Shown here: piece after piece, positions 8,292 through 18,200 of the stretch
Position numbering within the stretch: position 1 is the stretch's first letter
How the letters are laid out: every line of letters begins with the position of its first letter
Assembly: GCA_949739095.1 (NCBI GenBank)
Contig: CATIYX010000143.1
Coordinates: 1 to 21,900 of the forward strand
Direction: 5' to 3'
DNA length: 21,900 nt
From: an uncultured Clostridia bacterium
GTDB lineage: Bacteria > Bacillota > Clostridia > RUG12999
The notes under the pieces: model-generated
What the model saw: only the letters and a program-made list of their open reading frames with translations
What the model was told of the DNA's origin: nothing
Databases searched by the model: none
Translations under genes and position numbers: made by a program

Positions 8292-10946
8292 GTGAAAAAA
8301 ATAGTAGCGATGGTGGTGATAGCGGCAATGTTGTTTGCTGCTGTCCATGTATGCGCCGCTGGTGAGAACAATAAAGCGGCATTTGAACTACAGTCCTTGG
8401 GGATTCTGATTCCGGGAGAGGATGGCGATTTTGCACTTTCGCGGGAGGTAACCCGTGCGGAGTTTGTGGCAATGATTGTGCGAACACTGGACATGGAGAG
8501 TACTGTACAGAACATGGCATATGAACCGCGTTACCGTGATGTGCCGCAAAGTGAATGGTTTGCAGGATATGTGAACCTGTTGTCACAGCTCGGAATGGTA
8601 AGCGGAGATGGAAATGGTCTGTTTCAGCCGCTGGATACCGTGAGTTTGCCGGAAGCGGCAAAAATCATGGTGAGTTGTCTGGGCTATGGTGCAGTGGCAA
8701 ACGAAGCAGGCGGGTATCCGAATGGGTTTATGAACTGGGCGGCGCAACTCGGACTATTAAAAAATGTCGGCGCGGCGGGTGTTATGACACGTGCAGACGC
8801 AGTACAGCTTATCTATAATGCGCTGGATGTGAAAACTATGCAGGCGTCGTTTGGCGTGGCAGGTAAACTGGAATATACAGTTTCAGATAACGACACGCTG
8901 CGTGGTCGGTTTGAGGACCGTGTGAAGATGACTGGTATTGTGACAGCGAACTATGAAAGCTATCTGGTGCTGCCGGTGCAGGGGCTGCGGGAAAATGAAA
9001 TCGTCATTGACGATGTGGTTTACCGGACGGGGGGGCTGGAAGCAGCTTCCCTGCTGGGGCAAAAAGTAGAGTTTTATGTGCAGGAAAATGAGGACACGGG
9101 GCGGAATACGCTGGTATCCATTCGCGCGGCAAAAGAAAATGAGATTTTGACGGTGGATGGAGAAGATATTTCCTCGCTCACTGAAACGCAACTGCAATAT
9201 GTGCAGGACGGACGGGGGAACGTGACAGAAAAAATCAAGTCCGGCGCGGCATTGCTGCGCAACGGACGTCCGCTGACACGTCCCGGAAAAGAAGATTTTG
9301 AAGTGAAAAACGGCAGTGTGACGTTGCTGGATAATGACGGCGACAGTGTTTACGATGTCGTGATGATAGAAGATTATGAAGCGGCGCGGGTGGACCGCGT
9401 GAGTGGCGACAGCATTTATTTGAAAGATGATATTGGCAGAGAGAAAAAACGGTCTCTGCTGCTGGACGAAAACGACAAAGACTTGACCTTTTCGCTCTGT
9501 ATGGCGGACGGGAGCGCAGTGAAAACAGAAGAGTTAAAACCGGACGATATTGTCAGTGTAGCGTCTAGCGTGGATGGACAGCTTGTGCGGATTATTGTCA
9601 GCCGCCACGTGGAAGAAGGAACGCTTACGGAAATTGGAGAGGATACCATTTCTGTTGATGGAATCAGCTACAAAACGTTGGAAACTGAAATCAAAGCAGA
9701 GCCGGGAGACGATATCCGTGCCTATTTGGATTTCCGCGGAAAAGTCGTGATGACAGAGAAAATGAAGAATGCACGACGGCAATTTGGCTATGTGCTGGAA
9801 TGTGGTGGAAGTGGTATGTCACTGGGACAGATTAAAATTTTGCAGCCCGGCGATTTCCGAGAAGAAATGGTGTCCAACAAGGATGAAAACAATCCGGTGG
9901 AAACAGCAGTACTGCGCGGACGCAATAAACAGGTGTTGGTGCTGGATTTGGCAGGCAAGGTGAATGTGAACGGGGTGTCCATGTCCCTGTCCGACCTGCA
10001 AGCCTATTTTGGAGAGCCGCACAGTGGTATTTTGAACAACAAACGGGTCATTCGTTATACGTTGAACGCAGAAGGAAAAGTGAATACTATCAGCCAGCCG
10101 GAACGGATTTATGACCCCGACCGCGGCGTGGACAAAAACAAAACCTATAATTCCTATGAAAAAACGTTTGGTAACAGCGGCAACACGCCATTTGGTGCGA
10201 ATGAAACAACCAAGGTACTTTGTATTCCTGACAACAAAGGTGTGAAAACAGAAGAAGACTATCTGGCAACCATTGACCTCAATAATGGTTCCACCTATGT
10301 GGTTTCCGGTTTTGATATAGATGAAGAAACCAGAATTGCGGACTTGATTGTGATTACTACAACACTGGACGCGGCGGCAACAGGTGTTATCAACGACAAA
10401 AGCGAGTTTGCTGTTGTGGCAGGAATGAAAAAACGCATGGACGAAGCGACAGGCGATACCATTACTGTGGTCTCCATGTGGTCGGAGGGCATTTTGCAGT
10501 CCCGCACGCCGGCGGATATTGCAGAGGTGAAAACCGCCGCGGCGAATTTGAAATTTGGTGATGTGATTTACTACAGCGAAGATTCCGACAAAAACCTGAA
10601 CAAAATTCAGCGTATCGGCAGACTCGCGCCATCACCGGCGCTTTATTCGGACGGCAGTGCCTCCAATGAAAGAATGTTGTTCGGACAGGTGGATTCTATT
10701 CAGTTCAATCAGATTGATGATGTGCTCAACCGCCGCGTGGATATTGTGACGGCATGGACGGCAGAAGATAGGAGCGCGAGCGCAGAAATTTTGCTCAACT
10801 GCCGCAACCCCATTCCATTGTATCTGGTTGATAACCAACTGGAGGAAATCACCAAAATTGAGACGGAAGATATCCGCCAGGGCGACAAGATTTTTGCACA
10901 TATTGTAGGTTACAAATTACGCTGTGCAGTTGTCGTGCGCGACTAA
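8292..10946 (+). CDS. SLH-domain surface protein, function unknown
   Basis: This 884-residue protein starts at GTG behind AGGAGG (8278-8283, spacing 8). A signal peptide (MKKIVAMVVIAAMLFAAVHV, cleavage likely after CAA) leads into three SLH-type repeats at about residues 28-180, with the cores VTRAEFVAMIVRTLDM, SLPEAAKIMVSCLGYG and MTRADAVQLIYNAL. SLH repeats attach proteins to pyruvylated cell-wall polymers, so the protein should sit on the cell surface. The remaining 700 residues are beta-rich, with recurring short segments such as GIVTANYESYLVL, GTLTEIGEDTISVDG and GYVLECGGSGMSLG that resemble repeated small beta-barrel or OB-like units; I recognise no named catalytic domain. It lies between the sugar-binding lipoprotein and two other SLH proteins, so a role in glycan capture or in arranging the surface machinery is a reasonable guess only. 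Confidence 0.85.
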   Translation: MKKIVAMVVIAAMLFAAVHVCAAGENNKAAFELQSLGILIPGEDGDFALSREVTRAEFVAMIVRTLDMESTVQNMAYEPRYRDVPQSEWFAGYVNLLSQLGMVSGDGNGLFQPLDTVSLPEAAKIMVSCLGYGAVANEAGGYPNGFMNWAAQLGLLKNVGAAGVMTRADAVQLIYNALDVKTMQASFGVAGKLEYTVSDNDTLRGRFEDRVKMTGIVTANYESYLVLPVQGLRENEIVIDDVVYRTGGLEAASLLGQKVEFYVQENEDTGRNTLVSIRAAKENEILTVDGEDISSLTETQLQYVQDGRGNVTEKIKSGAALLRNGRPLTRPGKEDFEVKNGSVTLLDNDGDSVYDVVMIEDYEAARVDRVSGDSIYLKDDIGREKKRSLLLDENDKDLTFSLCMADGSAVKTEELKPDDIVSVASSVDGQLVRIIVSRHVEEGTLTEIGEDTISVDGISYKTLETEIKAEPGDDIRAYLDFRGKVVMTEKMKNARRQFGYVLECGGSGMSLGQIKILQPGDFREEMVSNKDENNPVETAVLRGRNKQVLVLDLAGKVNVNGVSMSLSDLQAYFGEPHSGILNNKRVIRYTLNAEGKVNTISQPERIYDPDRGVDKNKTYNSYEKTFGNSGNTPFGANETTKVLCIPDNKGVKTEEDYLATIDLNNGSTYVVSGFDIDEETRIADLIVITTTLDAAATGVINDKSEFAVVAGMKKRMDEATGDTITVVSMWSEGILQSRTPADIAEVKTAAANLKFGDVIYYSEDSDKNLNKIQRIGRLAPSPALYSDGSASNERMLFGQVDSIQFNQIDDVLNRRVDIVTAWTAEDRSASAEILLNCRNPIPLYLVDNQLEEITKIETEDIRQGDKIFAHIVGYKLRCAVVVRD

Positions 10947-10961
10947 GGGAGGATGAAAAGC

Positions 10962-13900
10962 ATGAAAAAAAGAATTTACGCATTTGCGCTGGTATTTGCC
11001 ATGCTGATGAGTGTCATTGCGGTGCCCGCAGCAGCGGAGACGCTGACAGGCGATGTGCTGGATGATGAAATGGGATATGCAGACATTAACGCAGTGCCAT
11101 GGGGAACAAACTGGACGTCCCAGCGCATTGAGCAGCCGGAGGGTTTCACAGGGGCCTGGGCGGATACGACAACGCCTAAGGTGGGGGCGGTAGAAGTGAA
11201 AGACGGTAAAATTCGCACATATCGCACAGGAACTTTGACAAATTCCGATACTGTTACTGTGAGTCGTGTGCTTTCCACCAGCGCACAACCAGCCAATGAT
11301 ATGACATTGGAATATGAATATATGAAAGAGGACAAGGTGAAGGTATATGTAAATATTGCCTCTCCTACTTCATGGAAAGGACCGCTTGCAATAACGCATT
11401 TGGAAAACGGAACATTTGCAGCAGCGGGTTCGGGAGCATCTTTGAGTGGCGGCAACAATATAACAGCGACAGGGAAAGTAAAAGTGACAATACATCTGCA
11501 CAAAAAAGAAGGAAATGCGGATGTTTATGTTAATGACCAGCTGCTAAAAAAAGGTTATCAATATGATACGCGTTACGGTGATTTTTATGATGCAGGAAAA
11601 GTAAATTTTGTCTTGCAAAATGGAACAGAGATGAATCAGGGTGTCACCATCAACTATATCCGTTACATGGAAACAGCAGAATATGCAAATATCGCCATGG
11701 CAAAAGATGCGGCTAGCGTAGATGTGACAGGTCTGCCGAAAAGCGGCGCAGCCATTACGGAAAACATTACGCTACCGACTTTGCCGCAAACGCTGTCTTA
11801 TGGTAGTACGGGCGTTTGGGAATCTTCAGATGACAGCGTGTTAAATGCGCAAACTGGTGTGGTGACACGCAGCGAAAATGATAAGCAGGTAACACTTTCT
11901 TTAAAACTTTCCAAATTTAACGAAGTGGGAGAAACTGTGACACAGGAACAGCCAACACTATCTTTCCGCTATACCGTGACAGGAACAAAAGCGGAAAGCG
12001 GCACGCCTGGTACGCTTCCGGTCAGTCTGGCAGGCGATGTGCTGGACGATGAAATGGGTTATGCGGACATTAATGCAGTGCCGTGGGGATATTGGAGAAA
12101 CGGCGCTGTGGGTAACGGTACGGATAATCCGGCGCCATATCTGTTCATGTATACCACGGGCGGCGTGAACCAGCCGGCTGGATTTAACGGAACTTGGTAT
12201 GATGATGAATCCAAAGCGACAAAATCAGGAACCATTGCAGTGGAAAACGGCAATTTGAAATTGACGCGGACAGCGGCAAAAAATGCAGGAGATACCATAA
12301 GTCTGAATAAATTTTTGACCACAGGCACGCAGCCGGCAGACAAAATGACGGTGGAATTTGAATATGAAAAAGAGACTGGTGCAAAAATGCAGATTGGGAT
12401 TCAGTCTCCTGATAACTGGCGTGGGGCGCTTGCTGTGACGCAAAACGCAAACGGAACCTTTTCGGCAGCGGGAAACAGCAGCGGAACGGTCAATGGCAGC
12501 ATTACCAGTTCCGGAACCACCAAAATCACCATACATTTGGACAAAGGAGCAAAAAAGGCTGACATCTATGTCAACGACCAGCTGCTGGTCAAAGGATATG
12601 GCTATGACACACGCTATGATGGATATTACGATGCGGGAAAGTTGGGCTTCACTATTTTGAAGGACAGCGACCAGAACAAAAGTGTCACTATTCATTATAT
12701 TCGGTTTATGGAAACGGCGGAATATGCAAACATTGCTTTGGCAAAAGATGCGAAAGCAACGATTGATGTGACGGGACTGCCACAGAGCGGCGCGACTCTG
12801 GAAAACAACCTCACACTGCCAACACTGAATACACTTCCGTATGGCAGCATTCCCTATTTGGAAAGTTCAGACGACAGCATTTTGAATGCGGAAACGGGTA
12901 CAATTACACAGCGGCTGGAGGAACAGAACGTAACATTGACGTTGAAACTGAAAAAACTGAATGAAAACGGTGAATATACAATTTCTGATAATGCAGTAAA
13001 ACAATGGAACTATACCGTAGCAAAATCTACTGCAACCTTGCAGGATGATATGAATGCTTTGAGAGTGAATGATTTGTTGGGCAGCAATGCGGCAGCGGAT
13101 TCGATTACCACAGCGTTAACCTTACCTAATACCGGAAAATATGCGGGCAGTGATATCACCTGGAGCATGTTGCCGGAGGACGCGCCTATTGACCTTGAGA
13201 CCGGCGCGGTAACACGGCCTGTCTATGGGGATGATGTACCGGTGAAGCTCATGGCAACGCTTGAAAACGGCAGTGAGACACTGACCAAAGAGTTTGATAT
13301 TGTGATTTTAACACAGCCGTCTTTTGTAAAGAATTTAGCACTAGGCAAACCGGCGACAGCAAGTGCAGTCTATGCAGAAGCATGGGGCGCAACGGAAGCA
13401 ACAGATGGAAACACGACCACGACCCGCTGGGCATCCAGAGGAAGTAACAACTGGATTTATGTTGATTTGGGCGCGCCGACAAAAGTAAGTGCACTGCGCT
13501 TCTATGAATTTGCCTATCGTATCACTGCCTTTGTGGTGGAATATTCCGATGATGCACAAAACTGGACGGCAGTCAAAACCGTGACAGGATTACCCTCCAG
13601 CGGAACGGGCAACCGGCCGGCATATACCACAGAGTTTCCGGCAGCTACCGCGCGCTATTGGAGGCTGCGGCAGACTGCAGGTAGTGCAGATATTTCTATT
13701 TTTGAAGTGGAGCTTTATGACACTACGCAGCGGTTCTACGAATCGGCAGTATCCGTGAATGATGAAGCGCTGGGGAGCGTACAAAGAACCGGTGGACCCG
13801 GGTATACGGTTGGCGCAGAAGTCGTTTTAAGCGCACAAGCAGGGACGACAGGGAAATTTATCGGGTGGCAACTTCCGGAAGGGCTGACGTTAATGGAAGG

Positions 13901-15245
13901 CACGGCGCAGTCGCCGGATATCAAATACGCACAGCCGCAAAAGAATATCGAAATTGTAGCGGAATTTGAAGAAAAACCAGCCGCTTCCATTGATGTGGAA
14001 AGTGCGGTCTATGATAAACATGAGGAGTCAGAAAATCATAAAAATATTGTAGTGAATTTCACGGCGGGAGACTATGTTCTGCAAAATATCCGCTGTGGTA
14101 AGGACGTATTGGAAGAAGGAACGCAATATACAAAAAAAGAAAACGTCATTACCTTGCTGCAAAGCTGGCTGGAAACTTTAAGCGGAGAACAAACAATTGT
14201 GTTCCAGACAGACGGCGGCACACAACCATCGCTGAAACTGGAAATTGGTGATAGTAATCCGACTGTGTTGATTTGGGAAGATTTGGCGGCAATCACCAAA
14301 CCGGATTATCAGATTCAGGATGGAATGACTATTCCGGCAGTAGGTCCTCTGCATGGTTCGGATATCATCGTAACCAGTAGCAATGAGAGTGCATTGCAAG
14401 TAGTGCGTGAGACGCAAAACGGACAATTGGTGAATAAATTGGTGGTGAAAGCGGCAGCAAGCACTAACGTTACCCTGACGATTTCAGGTAAACTAGACGG
14501 AGCTACAGCCAGTCTGCCGGAAATCCGCTGTGCAGTCCGCGGCAAGGGAGGAAGTAATGGATCTGGTTCCGGTGGCTCCGGCGGTGGTGGTGGCAACACC
14601 GTTCGTCCTTCCGGCTCCGGTGTGGTGAATTATGGAACCGGCACAGTTCCGGCACCGGTACAGCCGAATGGTACGACACCTGTGCAGTCCAGCCGGTTTG
14701 GAGATATGCCAAGAGATTATTGGGCGCACGACTATGTGGAATTGCTGGTGGAAAAAGGAATTGTTTCGGGCGATGACAAAGGGAATTTCGCGCCGGAGCA
14801 GCAAGTGACCAGAGAAGAATTTGTGAAAATGATTGTGCTGACGCTGGGATTGGCAACAGATAGTGTAGCGGTTCTGCCTTTTGAGGACGTTGCAGCAGAT
14901 GATTGGAGCTATCCCTATATTGCGGCGGCATATGAAGCAGGTATTATTAGTGGAACGGGAGAAAACGTGTTTGGCATTGGCGCGACTATGAGCCGTCAGG
15001 ATATTGCGGTGGTAACGGCACGTGCGCTGGATGCAGCACAAGTGAAAATTTTGCCGGTGACGGCAACAGTTCAGTTTACAGATGAAGCAACAGCGGCGGA
15101 CTATGCGGCAGCGGCTATCAGCCGTATTGCACGCAGCGGTATTGTCGGCGGATATCCGGATGGGTCATTCCAGCCGCTGGGAACCATCACTCGTGCAGAA
15201 GCAGCAAAAGTGCTGGCGCAGGTCATTCGGCTAAAGGAGGAATAA
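10962..15245 (+). CDS. SLH-anchored multidomain glycan-binding protein (duplicated module, CBM32-like, X2-like)
   Basis: This is a 1427-residue protein. The start is set at 10962 because GGGAGG (10947-10952) abuts an earlier ATG at 10953 but lies 9 nt from this one. A signal peptide comes first. Two homologous modules follow at about residues 27-343 and 355-686, each opening with GDVLDDEMGYADINAVPWG and ending in an Ig-like stretch (SSDDS.LNA.TG). Next are an atrophied Ig-like domain (about 690-783), an F5/8 type C / CBM32-like domain (about 788-922; NLALGKPATAS, ATDGNTTTTRWASRG, IYVDLG), a GxW-type repeat (FIGWQLPEGL), and an X2-like domain (about 1009-1097; LEEGTQYTKKENVITL). A Gly/Ser-rich linker (about 1193-1243) leads to three C-terminal SLH repeats (VTREEFVKMI, MSRQDIAVVT, ITRAEAAKVL). 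No enzyme fold is recognised in the duplicated modules, which look lectin-like. The likely role is holding substrate at the cell surface. Confidence 0.88.
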   Translation: MKKRIYAFALVFAMLMSVIAVPAAAETLTGDVLDDEMGYADINAVPWGTNWTSQRIEQPEGFTGAWADTTTPKVGAVEVKDGKIRTYRTGTLTNSDTVTVSRVLSTSAQPANDMTLEYEYMKEDKVKVYVNIASPTSWKGPLAITHLENGTFAAAGSGASLSGGNNITATGKVKVTIHLHKKEGNADVYVNDQLLKKGYQYDTRYGDFYDAGKVNFVLQNGTEMNQGVTINYIRYMETAEYANIAMAKDAASVDVTGLPKSGAAITENITLPTLPQTLSYGSTGVWESSDDSVLNAQTGVVTRSENDKQVTLSLKLSKFNEVGETVTQEQPTLSFRYTVTGTKAESGTPGTLPVSLAGDVLDDEMGYADINAVPWGYWRNGAVGNGTDNPAPYLFMYTTGGVNQPAGFNGTWYDDESKATKSGTIAVENGNLKLTRTAAKNAGDTISLNKFLTTGTQPADKMTVEFEYEKETGAKMQIGIQSPDNWRGALAVTQNANGTFSAAGNSSGTVNGSITSSGTTKITIHLDKGAKKADIYVNDQLLVKGYGYDTRYDGYYDAGKLGFTILKDSDQNKSVTIHYIRFMETAEYANIALAKDAKATIDVTGLPQSGATLENNLTLPTLNTLPYGSIPYLESSDDSILNAETGTITQRLEEQNVTLTLKLKKLNENGEYTISDNAVKQWNYTVAKSTATLQDDMNALRVNDLLGSNAAADSITTALTLPNTGKYAGSDITWSMLPEDAPIDLETGAVTRPVYGDDVPVKLMATLENGSETLTKEFDIVILTQPSFVKNLALGKPATASAVYAEAWGATEATDGNTTTTRWASRGSNNWIYVDLGAPTKVSALRFYEFAYRITAFVVEYSDDAQNWTAVKTVTGLPSSGTGNRPAYTTEFPAATARYWRLRQTAGSADISIFEVELYDTTQRFYESAVSVNDEALGSVQRTGGPGYTVGAEVVLSAQAGTTGKFIGWQLPEGLTLMEGTAQSPDIKYAQPQKNIEIVAEFEEKPAASIDVESAVYDKHEESENHKNIVVNFTAGDYVLQNIRCGKDVLEEGTQYTKKENVITLLQSWLETLSGEQTIVFQTDGGTQPSLKLEIGDSNPTVLIWEDLAAITKPDYQIQDGMTIPAVGPLHGSDIIVTSSNESALQVVRETQNGQLVNKLVVKAAASTNVTLTISGKLDGATASLPEIRCAVRGKGGSNGSGSGGSGGGGGNTVRPSGSGVVNYGTGTVPAPVQPNGTTPVQSSRFGDMPRDYWAHDYVELLVEKGIVSGDDKGNFAPEQQVTREEFVKMIVLTLGLATDSVAVLPFEDVAADDWSYPYIAAAYEAGIISGTGENVFGIGATMSRQDIAVVTARALDAAQVKILPVTATVQFTDEATAADYAAAAISRIARSGIVGGYPDGSFQPLGTITRAEAAKVLAQVIRLKEE
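11043..13020 (+). repeat. Tandem duplication of a ~1-kb coding module
   Basis: Two in-frame copies begin at 11043 and 12027, 984 nt apart. Both open with the same 19-residue block (GDVLDDEMGYADINAVPWG) and share later blocks such as MTLEYEYMKE / MTVEFEYEKE, DVYVNDQLLKKGYQYDTRYG / DIYVNDQLLVKGYGYDTRYD and NYIRYMETAEYANIAMAKDA / HYIRFMETAEYANIALAKDA. The DNA has diverged at many third positions, so the duplication is old and both copies remain under protein-level constraint. Confidence 0.9.
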
Positions 15246-15249
15246 ACGC

Positions 15250-18200
15250 ATGAATAAATTAATATCTCTGCTGCTTTGCGCCGCGCTTGCCGCGGGCAGT
15301 GCGGCAGGTGGCGGATATGGAAGGGAGAGAAGTTCGGTGATTGCGGCTGACGCGGAAAATACCTCCTTTGTGACACTGCCGGAAACAGGTGTGACAGTGG
15401 AGACGAACCCAACCGGCTATGCATATAAATCTCCGTATAACGAAGAAACAACGCTGGATTTTGTTGACCCGCAGTATATGAGCGATGAAGCGTTTTTCGG
15501 TGCATGGGACGGCACAAAATGGACCACCGAGCCGAAATTGGATTATGAGAACTATATGGGACTTAGTCAGGTGGAAAGTTACGCAAAAAACAGCGATTAT
15601 GAGAGTGCTAAAAGCGCACTGCTGCAATATTATCGGGAACGGGAACTGCAATACGCAAGACCCATAATTGGCGCGAATAACAAAAAGGAAATCTTAACCG
15701 CGCAGCTTTTGAGGCATAACTATACTTATAATGAAAACAGCAATGCACAATTGATTGATATTGCTACGGTGGAAAGCCATGAATACAATGAGCAGCAGCC
15801 GGTTGAGGTGGACGTTACCTCGTTTGTCAAAACGGTTTTAGATTCCACCACTACCGTTATGCCGCTGTATTTGACAGCACGCAACAAAGACGGTGCACAA
15901 ATTTCCATTTTGTCAAAAGAATATGGCGAGGGCAATTTGGGCGCGCGTATCAGCATTGTCAGCAACGGCGTAACCACAGACTATGAAGTGACTGAGGATG
16001 CTATGATTGCGGGTGGATATGGCAAAAATGCGAGTTATAACTATAAAGGCGCAACGGAGCTTTTGCTGGAAGAAAGTCTTTCTTCTATCAATACGCGCAC
16101 ACCCAAAGAAGAAGGAACAGGGCAGCCAACAACCTTCCCGGTAGATGAAAATACGCGGCGGGTGCATTTGAAATTTGATTTGGCAGGCGCAGGCGCGTCC
16201 GGTGATGTCGCTAGTGCAACGCTGAAGCTTTATGCTAAAATCAACGACAAGGAAAACCATGTAGACCGTAAGGATATGGTGTTGTTCGTCACGAAAAATA
16301 CTGACTGGAGCGAGGATACCGTTTCTTTTAACAGCACCAATCAATACATTTTCTCCTATGAACATGAACCCTCTCTGCGGTGGCATCGTCCATGGCTGGG
16401 TGCAGCAGGACACCGTTATACGGATGAATTATACCGTTTTAATACTTATTTGAAACATCCCATCGGACAGTATAACTACACGACTGAGGACAAAGAGGAA
16501 TATGCCTATACCGCTTTGCGGCAGTGGGCGGAATTTATTCGCTGGAACGGCAGCAGCGCAGTGGCTCCACAGAAACATTGGGCAGAAGGTAATGGCGGAG
16601 AGGTGATTGACTCCTATTTGGGCGTTGCTTGCCGCAATCAGTTCATGCCGCAGGCGTTGTTTGCACTGATTCAATCCAAGCATATGACGCCCGATTTGCT
16701 GACAGCTTCCATGAAATATTTGACGCTGACGGCGGACTATTCTTATAATCGTACGCCAAATACCAATAACATCGGTGCACAGGAGATTTCGGGGCTTTAT
16801 AATGTAGGGCTCTGTTTCCGCGAAATGAAACGCGGTCCTATCTGGCAGGAGCGGGCAATTAGTCGTCTGCCCTCTTATACGCGTAACTACATGATGAGTG
16901 ACGGCACCATTACGGAAGTGGCGCTGGGCTATGTGGACTATGCATTGAGCGGCATTTGGGCAGTGCAAGATTATGCGGAACAAATGGACGAACGCGTGGA
17001 ATACAGTGATGAAGTAAAAGAGGTTATGAAAACCATGGCATACTACCTCATGCACGCGTCTGGTCCGGGCGGACGGGAGATTCAGCAGGGAGATGCCTAT
17101 GCATATTCCTCTACAGCGGTGAAACGGCAGCTTAACATCATTGCGGAACTGACAGATGACCCCTATATCTGGTATGTGGCGACAGATGGGCAGCGAGGAA
17201 CCATACCGGAGGACACCTCGGCAATGTATCCCGTTGGGAAAAAATATACCATGCGCAGCGACTGGAACCCTTCGGCAGTCTTTTTGCAGACCAATGCAGA
17301 CAATGCATACCAAAGCCATGGACACAAAGATGATTTATCTATTGTTTTGTGGGGCTATGACCAGTATTTGTTAGCAGACCCACTCTATTCCAGTTATCAG
17401 GGCGGTACAGCGTCTACGTGGCTGACTGGTACAACAGGACACAATACGGTTGTGGTGAACAATGCCAGTCAATCCTCCTCTTCAAATACAGCAAATCAGG
17501 GAGTTACCAACAAATGGGAAGCAAATAACGTCTATGATTTTGCAGATGTCACAACCAAAAACTATGACGGACAGGGCGTGAGCCATTCCAGAAAGATTTT
17601 GTTTGTGCGTCCCGGCTATTTTCTAGTGTTTGACCATATGAAGCCGACAAACAATACATCAAAGAATTACAAGCAATACTGGCATTTCTTGCCCGATGCG
17701 GATATTTCTATGAATGAGGAAACAGGTGTGGTACGGACGAATTTCGCGCGCGCTAACGTTCAGGTGGCGACAGTGTTGAAAGACGGCATTACACCGACGC
17801 TGCGGGAGGACGGCTATTATGGACTCGGACATTCCGGTGTTATCAACAATGTGAAATACGCCTATTATGAACAGAATGCTACGGAAACAGCAACCTATGA
17901 AACGCTGATTTATCCTGAAGAAGTCGGAAAAAAAGGCTTGGTGCAAACAAATGTGGAAGAAATTCCGTTGGAGGGTGTGGAAGCCGGCGCGGCAAGTGCA
18001 ATGCAATATGTGATTGACGACCGCGCGGATGGTGAAAAAACAGAAGGAACCGCTTATCTGGTGCACGACAGTAGCGTGCAAACGAACCGGATAGTAGGCG
18101 ACTATGTGACAGACGCATCCATGCTGCACATTTCCCATAAAGCAGGAAAACTTTCCGAAATTGCTTTTTCCGGTGGAAAAAGCCTGACTGCACTAGATGG

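Noticed and set aside
14550..14640. Gly/Ser-rich low-complexity DNA in the third SLH protein
   Set aside because: It is an ordinary flexible linker before SLH repeats; a similar one exists in the lyase at about 18495-18540.
16429..17325. 298-codon minus-strand frame inside the lyase gene
   Set aside because: It is antisense to the catalytic domain with typical shadow composition (many His, Cys, Ile) and no domain.
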